Source of the DNA: Rugamonas sp. A1-17
GTDB taxonomy: Bacteria; Pseudomonadota; Gammaproteobacteria; Burkholderiales; Burkholderiaceae_D
Direction: 5' to 3'
DNA length: 64,000 nt
Assembly (NCBI GenBank): GCA_025548565.1
Contig: JAJLPB010000008.1
Span: 62,001 to 126,000, forward strand
Part shown: piece by piece, positions 25,867 through 33,267 of the stretch
Layout of the letters: each line of letters starts with the position of its first letter
How positions within the stretch are numbered: the stretch's first letter is position 1
Program-made: the position numbers and the translations under genes
The notes under the pieces: generated by a model
Seen by the model: the letters and a program-made list of their open reading frames with translations, nothing else
What the model was told of the DNA's origin: nothing
The model's database searches: none

Positions 25867-25944
25867 GTCGTTCCCGCGAAGGCGGGAACCCATGCTTTGC
25901 CTCTCAGTCTGCGAAGTATGGATTCCCGCTTTCGTGGGAATGAC
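25867..25944. repeat. REP-like inverted doublet
   Basis: A 31-bp unit at 25867-25897 is repeated in inverted orientation at 25914-25944, with about 26 of 31 positions matching and the differences all transitions. Each unit also holds its own short hairpin (TTCCCGC with GCGGGAA in the left unit). It lies between the 3' end of the transaldolase gene and the 5' side of the BMP gene. It resembles repetitive extragenic palindromes; copies elsewhere in the genome would confirm this. Confidence 0.75.
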
Positions 25945-25954
25945 GTGAGCCGAT

Positions 25955-27046
25955 TTACTCTACCAGCGCCAGCAGTTGGTCAAAAGCTTGTTCAAATTGC
26001 AGCAGGCCGGCGGACAGCAGTTGCTGGCCGACCGTTTCCAGATCGATGCCGTGGCGCGCCAGTTGCGCCATCACGGCCCGGTCGGCGTCGATGTCGGTGT
26101 CGAGCAGCGTGGCCGCCGCCTCGCCGTGGTCGCGGAAGGCGGCCAGCGTGGCGTCGGGCACGGTGTTGATGGTGTGCGGGCCGATCAGGCCCTCGACGTA
26201 GCGCACGTCGCGCTGGTCCGGGTGCTTGGTGCCGGTGCTGGCCCACAGCAACCATTGCGGCGTGGCGCCGAAGGCCGCGAACACGGCGAAGCCGCCGTCG
26301 TTCTTCCAGTCGTGGTAGGCGATGCGGGCGGCGGCCATGGCGGCGCGGCCGCGCAGCGCGACCGCGCTCTCGTCGGCCGAGTTTTCCAGCAGGGCGTCGA
26401 CCGCGACGTCGATGCGGCTGATGAAGACGCTGGCCACGCTGGCGATGCGCTGCACCGAGGCGGTGTCCTGCAGGCGGCGCGCCAGGCCGCGGCGATGGGC
26501 GGCGCGCACCGCCTGGATCTGGCTGGCGGTGAAGATCAGCGTCATGTTGACGTTGATGCCGGCGTAGATCACTTCCTCCAGCGCGGCGATGCCGGCCGGC
26601 GTGGCCGGGATCTTGATCATGGCGTTGGGCCGGTCGATGGCGGCCCACAGGCGCCTGGCGGCGGCGATGGTGCCATCGATGTCGTGGCTCAGGCGCGGCG
26701 AGACTTCGAAGCTGACGAAGCCGGCCTTGCCGTCCGACTCGCGGTACAGCGGCGCGAACAGGTCGCAGGCGCGCTGCACGTCCGGCAGCACCAGCGCCTC
26801 GAAGCGCGCCTCCGGCGTCGCCAGCGAGGTGCGCAGCTGCGGCAGGGCGGCCTGGTAGGCGGCGTCGTGGCGGATGGCGTGATGGAAGATGGCGGGGTTG
26901 GAGGTCAGGCCCTGGATGCCGTCGGCGGCGATCAGCTGCGCCAGCTGGCCGGAGGCGAGCAGGTTGCGGCTCAGGTTGTCGAGCCAGATTTGTTGTCCCA
27001 GCGCGCCGACCGCGCGCAGCCGGCTTTGTTCGAGCATGTTGTTCAT
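25955..27046 (-). CDS. tal: Transaldolase
   Basis: Pentose phosphate enzyme moving a dihydroxyacetone unit between sedoheptulose-7-P/erythrose-4-P and fructose-6-P/glyceraldehyde-3-P. The protein has 363 residues, long-type Tal. Residues about 41-55 give GIQGLTSNPAIF, and the Schiff-base lysine sits in NAMIKIPAT. The first ATG (27046) follows GGTGGATG; an ATG three codons later is possible. It stands alone between the nucleoside-type importer and the xyloglucan locus, and could handle pentose phosphates coming from either. Confidence 0.94.
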   Translation of the reverse strand: MNNMLEQSRLRAVGALGQQIWLDNLSRNLLASGQLAQLIAADGIQGLTSNPAIFHHAIRHDAAYQAALPQLRTSLATPEARFEALVLPDVQRACDLFAPLYRESDGKAGFVSFEVSPRLSHDIDGTIAAARRLWAAIDRPNAMIKIPATPAGIAALEEVIYAGINVNMTLIFTASQIQAVRAAHRRGLARRLQDTASVQRIASVASVFISRIDVAVDALLENSADESAVALRGRAAMAAARIAYHDWKNDGGFAVFAAFGATPQWLLWASTGTKHPDQRDVRYVEGLIGPHTINTVPDATLAAFRDHGEAAATLLDTDIDADRAVMAQLARHGIDLETVGQQLLSAGLLQFEQAFDQLLALVE

Positions 27047-27577
27047 CTACATCCACCGTCCAAGATTGTGTCCCGGCGACCATTGCCGGGAATCATGTCG
27101 CACTGCCGCAACAGTTGAGGCCGAATTTAATATTGTTGTGCTGTTGCTTTTTTGTCCGTTTGGAAAAATTTCCTGCTCGTTGGATAACTGGATTTCCGCA
27201 TGTTCAGGGGCTGCCGGGGCATCCCGAGGGGGGCGCGAAATCGCATATTTACCTGCGGGCAGGGTGGTTTTCCTGTACTAAACAGCCCGTTTTCTGGGCC
27301 GTCCACTACTATGCATCAGCGTCGATATGTACGACAAATTCGATTTTATTTAGCTATTTATATAAAATTGATATGAATCGAATCGTTGAAAAAGTGAGTT
27401 TCTGCCATTTTTTTCCATGCTAGCATGGTTGGTAGTTTGCATATTCTTGTGCCAAACCGCGTAGTTTCGATACATTTTTATCAATAAAAACAAAGACATC
27501 GCCCGCTGCGAGCACCAGCGAAGGCGAGATTCCGGATTGAAATTTCAACCTTGCCTACACAATAGGGAGCAGGACTC
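27047..27577. other. 531-bp non-coding region upstream of the second TonB receptor
   Basis: No supportable gene. The sequence becomes AT-rich towards the receptor. It contains an 8-bp inverted repeat, ATTCGATT (27338-27345) and AATCGAAT (27376-27383), which encloses the palindrome TTTATATAAA (27357-27366) almost concentrically. A ribosome site GGGAGCAGG precedes the receptor start. I see no terminator for the transaldolase side. Confidence 0.6.
27338..27383. promoter_or_regulatory. Nested palindromes, candidate operator for the TonB receptor
   Basis: The outer perfect arms ATTCGATT and AATCGAAT (30-bp spacer) surround the inner palindrome TTTATATAAA; the two centres differ by 1 bp. It lies about 195 bp before the receptor gene. 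Concentric symmetry is more suggestive of a protein-binding site than of chance, but no regulator is adjacent. Confidence 0.4.
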
Positions 27578-29896
27578 ATGAGCAAAAAAAGTAGTGGTTA
27601 CGCAGCGCGGACACTGATCGCGCTGGCAGTTGCAAGCGCATTCCCGCTGCACGCAGCAATGGCTGCCGAAGCGGCGGCCGACGCTGCAGCAGGCCAGCCG
27701 GCGGCCGACGCCCCGGAGACCGCCACCAAAGGCCAGCTGGAAACCGTGATCGTGACCGCGCAGCGCCGCGCGGAAAACATCAAGGACGTACCGATGTCGA
27801 TCGCCACGCTCAAGGGCGACAAGCTCGACGTGCTGACCTCGGGCGCCGCCGACATCCGTTTCCTGGCCGGCCGCTCGCCGTCCGTCAACGTGGAATCGGA
27901 CTACGGCCGCACCTTCCCGCGCTTCTACATTCGCGGCCTGGGCAACACCGACTTCGACCTGAACGCTTCCCAGCCGGTTGGCCTGGTGATGGATGACATC
28001 GTCCAAGAAAACGCCATGCTGAAAGGCTTCCCGGTATTCGACGTGGACCAGGTCGAAGTGCTGCGCGGCCCGCAGGGCACGCTGTTCGGCCGTAACTCGC
28101 CGGCCGGCGTGATCAAGTTCGACTCGGCCAAGCCGGTCTTCAAGCAAGAGGGTTACCTGACCCTGGGCGTGGGCAACTACTCGTCCAAGACCGCCGAAGG
28201 CATGTTCAACATCCCGGTCAACGATGTGGTCGCGCTGCGCTTCTCCGGCACCAGCCAGCACCGTGGCGACCGCGTGCACAACACCAATCCGAACAAGAAC
28301 ACCGGCACCCAGGACTTCGAAGGCTACGGCGACAACGCCTTCCGCCTGCAGGCGCTGGTCAAGCCCAACAAGGACTTCAGCGCGCTGTTCAACTACCACG
28401 AGCGCGACTACCACGGCAGCGCCACGCTGTTCCGCGCAAACATCATCAAGAAGGGCACCAACGACCTGGTCGACGGCTTCGACTACAGCTCCTATCCGAC
28501 CGATGGCGTCAACTACCAGAAGCTGACCACCAAGGGCGGCAACATCCGCCTGAAGTACAACCTGGACGACATCACGCTGCACTCGATCACCGGCTACGAA
28601 ACGCTGAAGTTCAACAGCCGCGCCGACGTGGACGGCGGCTTCGGCGCGTCGTACGCGCCACCGTACGGTCCTGGCTATATCCCGTTCGCGGTTGAAACGG
28701 CCGACTTGCTGCCTAACCACAAGCAGTTCTCGCAAGAGCTCCGCGCCGAGTCGAACTACAAGGGTCCGCTGCAGTGGATCGGTGGCCTGTTCTTCTTCAA
28801 CGAAGACATCCAGATCGACTCGATCAGCTTTGACTCGTTCACCCCGGGCAATCCGCAGAACGCCGCGTACGCGCAGCAGTTCCAGCACGCCAAGTCGTGG
28901 GCGGCCTTCGGCTCGCTGAACTACACCGTCAGCGACAAGCTGAAGGTACGCGGCGGCCTGCGCTACACCACCGACAAGAAGGAATTCTCGGCCCTGCGCT
29001 ACGAACCGCCGAAGATGTCCGGTCCGTTCGAGATCGACAACACCTCGCACAACCTGAGCTGGGATGTGAGCGGCACCTATGAACTGGACAAGACCACCAA
29101 CCTGTTCGCCCGCGTGGCCACCGGCTACCGCGCGCCGTCGATGCAAGGTCGCCTGAACGGCCTGGGCGACAAGCCATCGTTCGCCGGCGCCGAAAAAGCG
29201 TTGTCGTATGAAGCCGGTATCAAGCAGGACCTGTTCGACAAGCGCGCCCGTCTGAGCGCTTCGGTGTTCCAGTACCGCGTCAAGGACAAGCAGCTGACCG
29301 CAGGCAGCGGCGGGATCAACATGAACCAGCTGATCAACGCTGAAAAAGTGACAGGCCAAGGCGTTGAAGTGGACTTCCAGGCCAATCTGAGCGATGAGTT
29401 CAGCATGACCCTGGGCGGCAGCTACAACGATACCGAGATCAAGGACAAGAACCTGTTCGTGCAGTACTGCGGCAACCTGGGGAACACCGCGCCTCATCCT
29501 TACGGCTGCACGCCGACCAACGCGGCTGGTCCGTTTGCCGGCACGTCCAAGATCGACGGCAACCCGCTGCCACGCGCACCGAAGACCCAGCTGAACTTCA
29601 CCCTGAAGTACAGCAAGGACATCGGCGATGGCGAGTTCTATGCCTACACCGACTGGACCTATCGCAGCAGCTACAACTTCTTCCTGTACGAAGCGCCTGA
29701 ATACAAGGCCAAGTCGCTGGTCGAAGGTGGCGTGCGCGCTGGCTACAAGTGGGGCAACGGTAAATACGAAGCAGCGCTGTTCGGCCGCAACATCACCGAC
29801 AAGCGCGTGATCATCGGCGCCATCGACTTCGACAACCTGACCGGCATGTTGAACGAGCCACGCACCTGGGGCGGCACCTTCAAGGTCAACTTCTAA
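27578..29896 (+). CDS. TonB-dependent receptor, candidate xylogluco-oligosaccharide importer
   Basis: Outer-membrane receptor of 772 residues. A signal peptide (to about residue 29, AAMAAE) is followed by a TonB-box-like segment LETVIVTAQRR, a plug domain with FYIRGLGNTDFDLN and VEVLRGPQGTLFGRNSPAG, and a barrel ending FKVNF. These plug motifs are typical of the large proteobacterial receptors for organic substrates rather than classical siderophore receptors. It is followed by a strong terminator and then by five glycan-related genes, so uptake of plant cell-wall oligosaccharides is the most likely job. Confidence 0.93.
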   Translation: MSKKSSGYAARTLIALAVASAFPLHAAMAAEAAADAAAGQPAADAPETATKGQLETVIVTAQRRAENIKDVPMSIATLKGDKLDVLTSGAADIRFLAGRSPSVNVESDYGRTFPRFYIRGLGNTDFDLNASQPVGLVMDDIVQENAMLKGFPVFDVDQVEVLRGPQGTLFGRNSPAGVIKFDSAKPVFKQEGYLTLGVGNYSSKTAEGMFNIPVNDVVALRFSGTSQHRGDRVHNTNPNKNTGTQDFEGYGDNAFRLQALVKPNKDFSALFNYHERDYHGSATLFRANIIKKGTNDLVDGFDYSSYPTDGVNYQKLTTKGGNIRLKYNLDDITLHSITGYETLKFNSRADVDGGFGASYAPPYGPGYIPFAVETADLLPNHKQFSQELRAESNYKGPLQWIGGLFFFNEDIQIDSISFDSFTPGNPQNAAYAQQFQHAKSWAAFGSLNYTVSDKLKVRGGLRYTTDKKEFSALRYEPPKMSGPFEIDNTSHNLSWDVSGTYELDKTTNLFARVATGYRAPSMQGRLNGLGDKPSFAGAEKALSYEAGIKQDLFDKRARLSASVFQYRVKDKQLTAGSGGINMNQLINAEKVTGQGVEVDFQANLSDEFSMTLGGSYNDTEIKDKNLFVQYCGNLGNTAPHPYGCTPTNAAGPFAGTSKIDGNPLPRAPKTQLNFTLKYSKDIGDGEFYAYTDWTYRSSYNFFLYEAPEYKAKSLVEGGVRAGYKWGNGKYEAALFGRNITDKRVIIGAIDFDNLTGMLNEPRTWGGTFKVNF

Positions 29897-29914
29897 AATT
29901 CCTGGAATATGCTC

Positions 29915-29942
29915 AAACACCCCTCTTGTAGGGGTGTTTTTT
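29915..29942 (+). terminator. Rho-independent terminator after the TonB receptor gene
   Basis: AAACACCCCT (29915-29924) and AGGGGTGTTT (29930-29939) form perfect 10-bp arms around a 5-base loop, running into six T residues (29937-29942). This is the clearest terminator in the window. It separates receptor transcription from the GH31 gene. Confidence 0.92.
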
Positions 29943-29991
29943 AATGCGCCATGGTATTCTATATATACAAAACCAGCCACTGAAATGTCCC

Positions 29992-32547
29992 GTGAATAAA
30001 CGTAGAAATCTCCTCACCCATCTGGCCGCCTCGATCCCAGCCTTGGCCATGTTCCCCTATGGCTTCGCCGCCGGGAAAAACAGTATCCGGGATCCCGGCA
30101 AAGCGGGTAATCCGAATGCGGTAAATGGATGGAAAAATACGGGGTCGGGAATCGAATGCACGCTTGAAGAAACGCTGTTGCGCATCGATTTCGTGACAGA
30201 CCAGATCGTACGCGTGACTGCCACCCGCAACCCCGGCTGGTCGAAGGGAGCGAGCCTGATGCGCGTCGACATCGCCGCCAAACCGGGTCCGGTCAAGACG
30301 CACCACGCCGCCGGAACGCTCACCCTGCAATCGTCCCGAATGTCGGTCAAGCTCGATCAAGCCACCGGCTCCATTTCTTTCTGGGGGCCGAATGGCGCGC
30401 TGCTGCTGGAAGAATCCAACGCAAGCCCGCGGGCGTTCGAACCTGTGGAGGTCCTCAAGTCCGTGCCTGATCCCGCCACGGTCAAGACCGTCAAAACAGT
30501 CGATGGCGAGCGCCAACTGGTCGGCTCCTACGTGCGCAAGAAGGACCGGGATGCCTGGAAGGCGACCGCGCGTTTCAGATTCGGCGACCAGGAAGCGCTC
30601 TACGGGCTGGGTTTCGATGAAACCGGTGACCTGAACCTGCGCGGCAAGAGCAAGCGCCTGTACCAGCACAATTTGCGTATCGTCGTCCCATTCCTCGTTT
30701 CCACCCGGGGCTACGGCCTGCTGTTCGATACCTACAGCCTGCTCACCTTCAGCGACGGCAAGGATGGTGCATCGGTGAGCAGCGACGTCGTCGACGAGCT
30801 GGACTACTACTTCGTACTTGGCACCTCCATGGACGGTGCGATCGCAGGCTACCGTCAGCTGACGGGCGGCGCCACCATGCTGCCCAAATGGGCCTTCGGC
30901 TACATTCAATCGAAGGAGCGCTATGTCACGCAGCAGGAATTGATCGATACGGCGAAGCAGTTCCGCGACCGGAAGATCCCGATGGACGTCATGGTCCAGG
31001 ACTGGAACTACTGGGCCGATGGCCGCTGGGGTAGCTTTGTGCCGGATGCGGCACGCTATCCGGATATCGGGGCGATGACGAAGGCCGTCCACGACATGAA
31101 CGCGAAAGTGATGATCTCGATCTGGCCGAATCCGAGTCCGCTCGATGCGCCCGGCCAGGCCTTGAAGGACCAGGGGTACACCCTGGCGGGCACCGAATAC
31201 GTCGATTTCTTTCAGCGCAAAGCAGGCGATCTGTATTTCGACAATGTCTGGCAGTACCTGGGGCGCCACGGCATCGATGCCTGGTGGTGCGATTCGACCG
31301 AGCCGGCCATCGCCGACTGGGGCGGCGCCAAGCGCGCCCGGGATGCCGATGACGTGAATATCCGCGTCCTGGCCGACACCGTCGGCGCGCAGTTCATGAA
31401 CGCCTACGCACTGGCCGATTCGCAAAGTCTTTATCGCAACTGGCGTAAGACCGTGCCGGACAAGCGGCTGGTCAACCTGACGCGATCAGGGTATGCGGGA
31501 AGCCAGGCGGCCGGTGCCGTGGTGTGGACCGGCGACATTTCGGCGAAGTGGCCGGTACTCGTCCAGCAGATGGCAGCCCTGCAGCGTGGCAGCGCATCGG
31601 GCACGCCGTATGTGACCGTCGACATCGGCGGCTTCTTCGTCAAACGCAAGAAACAATGGTTCTGGGACGGTGACTATGAAGGCGGGGTGGACGACCTGGG
31701 CTACCGCGAGCTGTACACGCGCTGGCTGCAGCTGGGGGTGTTTCTTCCGATGTTCCGCAGCCACGGGACCGACACCCCGCGCGAGCCCTGGCATTTCGGT
31801 GAGCCGGGCACGCCGTTTTACGATGCCATCCTGCAGTTTATTCAGCTGCGATACCGGCTCCTGCCACATATCTATTCGCTGGCCGGACTGGTGCATCTGC
31901 ATGGCGCATCCTTCATCCGCCCGGTGGCGTTCGCCTACCCGGACGATCCGCGCACCCACGACCTGAAGTCGCAAATGCTGTTCGGAGAGGGCATGATGGT
32001 CAGCCCCGTGCTCGAGCCGATGTATTACGGCGTGCAGTCGGCGCCGCTGGCAGGGAAGGACAAGACGCGCGAGGTCTATCTGCCGAAGGGGACATGGATC
32101 GACTTCTGGACAGGGCGCCGGCTCGCGGGGGGCAAGACCATCCTGGTGGACGCACCGATCGAGCGCATGCCGCTGCATGTTCGCGCCGGCAGCGTGATCC
32201 CCATGGGACCGGTGATGCAGTTTTCATCGGAAGACATGGACCCGGTGATCGAGCTGCGGGTCTATCCCGGTGCGGACGGCGGGTACACCTACTACGAGGA
32301 TGCCGGCGATGGCTGGGGTTATGAGCGTGGCGAGTATGCTCTCACGCGCATGCGCTGGGATGACGCGGCGCGCAAGCTGACGATTTTCCGGCGCCAGGGC
32401 CACTATCCGGGAATGAAGGAAACGCGCAGGTTCAAGGTCGTCGTCGTCGGCCGCGCGGATGGCCTGGGTGTCGAACCGGCAGGCGGGACGACGAAGCCTG
32501 TCCGTTATGATGGACAGATGGTCGTCGTCGATGCCCTGATGCGCTAG
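29992..32547 (+). CDS. GH31 glycosidase, alpha-xylosidase-like, Tat-type signal
   Basis: Retaining glycoside hydrolase that would remove alpha-xylosyl side chains from xyloglucan oligosaccharides. The catalytic nucleophile region reads DAWWCDSTEP, the form seen in alpha-xylosidases (DAWW-D-x-x-EP) more than in plain alpha-glucosidases. I chose the GTG at 29992, which gives 851 residues starting (M)NKRRNLLTHLAAS, a twin-arginine signal like those of the nearby GH29 and GH28. An ATG at 29944 lies directly after the terminator T-run and adds 16 residues before the Arg pair. Neither start has a strong ribosome site. An alpha-glucosidase role remains possible. Confidence 0.9.
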   Translation: MNKRRNLLTHLAASIPALAMFPYGFAAGKNSIRDPGKAGNPNAVNGWKNTGSGIECTLEETLLRIDFVTDQIVRVTATRNPGWSKGASLMRVDIAAKPGPVKTHHAAGTLTLQSSRMSVKLDQATGSISFWGPNGALLLEESNASPRAFEPVEVLKSVPDPATVKTVKTVDGERQLVGSYVRKKDRDAWKATARFRFGDQEALYGLGFDETGDLNLRGKSKRLYQHNLRIVVPFLVSTRGYGLLFDTYSLLTFSDGKDGASVSSDVVDELDYYFVLGTSMDGAIAGYRQLTGGATMLPKWAFGYIQSKERYVTQQELIDTAKQFRDRKIPMDVMVQDWNYWADGRWGSFVPDAARYPDIGAMTKAVHDMNAKVMISIWPNPSPLDAPGQALKDQGYTLAGTEYVDFFQRKAGDLYFDNVWQYLGRHGIDAWWCDSTEPAIADWGGAKRARDADDVNIRVLADTVGAQFMNAYALADSQSLYRNWRKTVPDKRLVNLTRSGYAGSQAAGAVVWTGDISAKWPVLVQQMAALQRGSASGTPYVTVDIGGFFVKRKKQWFWDGDYEGGVDDLGYRELYTRWLQLGVFLPMFRSHGTDTPREPWHFGEPGTPFYDAILQFIQLRYRLLPHIYSLAGLVHLHGASFIRPVAFAYPDDPRTHDLKSQMLFGEGMMVSPVLEPMYYGVQSAPLAGKDKTREVYLPKGTWIDFWTGRRLAGGKTILVDAPIERMPLHVRAGSVIPMGPVMQFSSEDMDPVIELRVYPGADGGYTYYEDAGDGWGYERGEYALTRMRWDDAARKLTIFRRQGHYPGMKETRRFKVVVVGRADGLGVEPAGGTTKPVRYDGQMVVVDALMR

Positions 32548-32563
32548 ATCTGGCCGCTGGTGC

Positions 32564-32587
32564 GCGCGGGCGAAATCGCGCCCGCGC
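32564..32587. terminator. GC-rich hairpin between convergent genes
   Basis: GCGCGGGCG (32564-32572) and CGCCCGCGC (32579-32587) are perfect 9-bp arms with a 6-base loop. The hairpin sits between the stops of the GH31 and PEP-CTERM genes, where it could end transcription from both sides. No T-run is present, so efficiency is uncertain. Confidence 0.5.
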
Positions 32588-32591
32588 CAGG

Positions 32592-33185
32592 TCAGCGACG
32601 GCGACGACGCGCCGCCACGACGACGGACAAGCCGCTCAACAGCAGCGCCAGCGAGCCCGGCTCGGGAACGGCGGTTGTCACATTGATGTTGTCGAGTTCG
32701 TTGAAGGCGCCGGAGCCCAGACGCAGTTCGCTGATACCGTTCAACCGCGTGTCCCAAGTGTCCCAGTCCCGCAGCACGCCGGCCGGTTTGCCATCGACCG
32801 ACATCGCGCTCGCGTCCGTGTAGTAATCGAAGCTGATCAGGTCGAACTTGCCGCCGCCCACGCGGGTCAGCGTCACGAAGGAGTTGGCCGCGTTTTCGAG
32901 ACCGTCATGCCAATTGAAAGTCTGCGGCTCATACGTGCCGTCTCCAATGTGGGCCGCGCCGGACGGCGCGTTGGGCGTGGTCAGCGTCAGCACGAAGCCC
33001 GCCTCCTGGTAACTCAGGCTCTGGCCGTTGGCGCTCATGCTGTCGAGCAGCGCTTCGCCGTTGCCATAGAATCCGAACCGGACCAGGCTGTCGAAGGTCA
33101 GCACTTCGGCGTTGGCGTGGCCAGCCGCCGCGCCCAAACCAAGCACCAGCGCGGCGAGGATGTTTGATAATTTCAGGGACTTCAT
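32592..33185 (-). CDS. PEP-CTERM sorting domain protein
   Basis: Exported 197-residue protein of unknown function. It has a signal peptide (residues 1-26, ending HANA), a compact beta-type ectodomain, and a C-terminal tripartite signal: VPEP, a hydrophobic stretch LALLLSGLSVVV, and AARRRRR. Such tails are processed by exosortase, usually in organisms making exopolysaccharide. It lies downstream of GH74 on the same strand, separated by an 82-bp gap with a hairpin. It may be a surface accessory of the glycan locus or an unrelated matrix protein. Confidence 0.88.
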   Translation of the reverse strand: MKSLKLSNILAALVLGLGAAAGHANAEVLTFDSLVRFGFYGNGEALLDSMSANGQSLSYQEAGFVLTLTTPNAPSGAAHIGDGTYEPQTFNWHDGLENAANSFVTLTRVGGGKFDLISFDYYTDASAMSVDGKPAGVLRDWDTWDTRLNGISELRLGSGAFNELDNINVTTAVPEPGSLALLLSGLSVVVAARRRRR

Positions 33186-33222
33186 TTAGTTCTCCAATTG
33201 GATTTGATTCATACACGTTTGC

Positions 33223-33252
33223 CTGCGCGCGGCCCTGCGGGGCTGCGCGCAG
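33223..33252 (-). terminator. Hairpin between GH74 and the PEP-CTERM gene
   Basis: CTGCGCGC (33223-33230) pairs perfectly with GCGCGCAG (33245-33252), and inner GGCC/GGCT bases extend the stem to about 12 pairs. It starts 15 bases after the GH74 stop on the minus strand. It may be a terminator or a processing/stability element giving different levels of the two mRNAs. Confidence 0.5.
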
Positions 33253-33267
33253 CGATAGTCCGGCGGC

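Noticed and set aside
27545..29980. 811-codon minus-strand open frame opposite the second TonB receptor
   Set aside because: Antisense artefact of a GC-rich gene; the plus strand encodes a complete receptor with signal peptide, plug and barrel end.
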